This document shows positions 63,228 to 64,000 of a DNA stretch of 64,000 nucleotides, one piece after another. Origin of the DNA: Flavobacterium circumlabens (lineage in GTDB: Bacteria > Bacteroidota > Bacteroidia > Flavobacteriales > Flavobacteriaceae); NCBI RefSeq assembly GCF_004345565.1, contig NZ_SLWA01000005.1, positions 268,398-332,397 of the forward strand. Direction: 5' to 3'. The notes under the pieces were generated by a model that searched no databases, was not told the DNA's origin, and saw only the letters and a list, made by a program, of their open reading frames with translations. The first letter of the stretch is position 1. Each line of letters begins with the position of its first letter. Position numbers and translations under genes: made by a program.

Positions 63228-64000
63228 TCATACGGCAGAATCCGTTACGCTAGCCTCATCGTTACTCAATAAAATGGCTCTTATTCTGTCGATATGTATC
63301 TGTGACATTTTGGACCTCTCTTTAGCAGAGGTCGCTGTGGCTCCTTTTTGATCCTGCGCGATCGTAGTGAGAAGATTTTTTCTTTCTTCAAACATTCTTA
63401 AAGCAGTCCACATCGTTTCTTCAATTTTCATAGTTTGTTCCGTCAGTAAAGTGGCAGCAGTATAAGCATGACCCGTGTGACATCTGTACCGCAAATCAGG
63501 TCCTTTATTCATTTTCCATAAAACACCTCCGCAGCCGGGGCAGTTAAAAGGAACTTGTTCTCCTAGTGAATTAACGGAAGGCAAGTCACTTAACACACGT
63601 TTTGCGATTTGAACCTCTTTGGTAATGTCTTCCGGAATTGCTACCTGTTTTTTAGATTTTCTTGCGACTAAAGTCGAAAGTATACCGCCCATTTCGGCTA
63701 TGGGTATGCAATAATCCGGTTTTATTTGATTTAGTGCGTTTTTAGGCATGTCCGGATAATCGGCATCTGCCGGATCCTGAATAATGCAAATGCCTCCGCA
63801 CCTTTGAATGGCAATTAAACCCGAGGTTCCATCATCCAGATATCCAGTTAAAAGAATTCCAATGGTACGGTTGCCGAAAGAAGTGGCTGCCGACCTGAAT
63901 AAAGGGTCTATTGCAGGGCGCGAACGATTTTCCTGTGCACCTTTAGTGATCAGTATAGAACCATTTTCTTCAATCATCAGGTGATTATCGGAAGGAGCAA
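63228..64000 (-). CDS. CheB-type methylesterase with C-terminal zinc ribbon, 5' end outside window
   Basis: The minus strand reads without a stop to the window edge, so the start is beyond 64000; an ATG at 63977 is internal (APSDNHLM precedes it). The methylesterase features present are LLTGYLDDGTSGL (catalytic Asp region), ENRSRPAIDPLF and YPDMPKNALNQIKPDYCIP. After the domain come NCPGCGGVLWKMNKGP and RYRCHTGHAYT (a two-C/CH zinc ribbon) and a helical tail. It is convergent with the multi-PAS kinase and probably works in the same module as the CheB-CheR fusion. Confidence 0.88.
   Translation of the reverse strand, partial: APSDNHLMIEENGSILITKGAQENRSRPAIDPLFRSAATSFGNRTIGILLTGYLDDGTSGLIAIQRCGGICIIQDPADADYPDMPKNALNQIKPDYCIPIAEMGGILSTLVARKSKKQVAIPEDITKEVQIAKRVLSDLPSVNSLGEQVPFNCPGCGGVLWKMNKGPDLRYRCHTGHAYTAATLLTEQTMKIEETMWTALRMFEERKNLLTTIAQDQKGATATSAKERSKMSQIHIDRIRAILLSNDEASVTDSAV

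Noticed and set aside
1..64000. CRISPR arrays, transposases, integrases or prophage genes
   Set aside because: No direct-repeat arrays, transposase motifs or phage genes were recognised on either strand.

Overview
The window looks like a chromosomal segment of a Flavobacterium-type member of the Bacteroidetes. The evidence is an AT-rich sequence, the Bacteroidetes promoter form (TTG, about 20 bases, TAnnTTTG) before several genes and the tRNA, and family content typical of Flavobacteriia (WbqC, DUF5683, GIN/DUF2807 with PspC, DUF6576-tailed rhomboid, DUF3347, large LepB). The species cannot be fixed from the sequence alone.

Layout. 1-24 kb is a mostly intact housekeeping region: partial murB, a glycosyltransferase, DUF2461 and recF on the minus strand; a TPR membrane protein, ribH, mutL, two rhomboid proteases and an EEP-fold hydrolase on the plus strand; then a minus-strand run parA-parB-DUF5683-dapB-lepB-WbqC; tRNA-Pro(UGG); trxB; and a minus-strand PadR-PspC-GIN-GIN envelope-stress-like operon. 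24-36 kb holds an HxlR regulator facing a quinone oxidoreductase, a copper-handling operon (Cys-rich protein, DUF3347, HMA-AraC regulator, HMA-MauE membrane protein, multicopper oxidase with a CopB-like tail), an AraC regulator facing an MFS transporter, and metNIQ. 36-40 kb holds small and poorly known genes. 40-44 kb encodes a TPR histidine kinase and a REC-GAF-sigma54 activator. 44-57 kb is a plus-strand cluster of mostly exported enzymes: alpha/beta hydrolases, amidohydrolase, metallo-beta-lactamase-fold enzyme, alginate-export-type porin, SnoaL-like protein, isochorismatase-like hydrolase, polysaccharide deacetylase, Old Yellow Enzyme and SDR. 58-64 kb is a sensory module: a CheB-CheR-PAS fusion, a multi-PAS histidine kinase and a convergent CheB-type methylesterase.

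Two things stand out. First, six genes are broken by single-base indels, a small deletion or in-frame stops, all between 24.6 and 58.5 kb; none is seen in the first 24 kb. They are the oxidoreductase, the MFS transporter, the TPR kinase, two alpha/beta hydrolases and the CheB-CheR fusion. Second, at least twelve intergenic gaps carry long imperfect inverted repeats built from short repeated words. The words fall into several unrelated families (CCACAGATT, CCACGAATT, CCGCAAAG, CAGTCTCAG, TTAGATTT, TGTAAAATG), but the architecture is the same, which suggests a shared mechanism of origin or a common RNA-level role.

How the genes may work together is inference. The kinase/sigma54-activator pair sits just upstream of the exported hydrolase cluster and is the obvious candidate regulator. 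Two near-identical alpha/beta hydrolases bracket that cluster, the second behind a perfect 26-bp TetR-type palindrome with no TetR gene in view.
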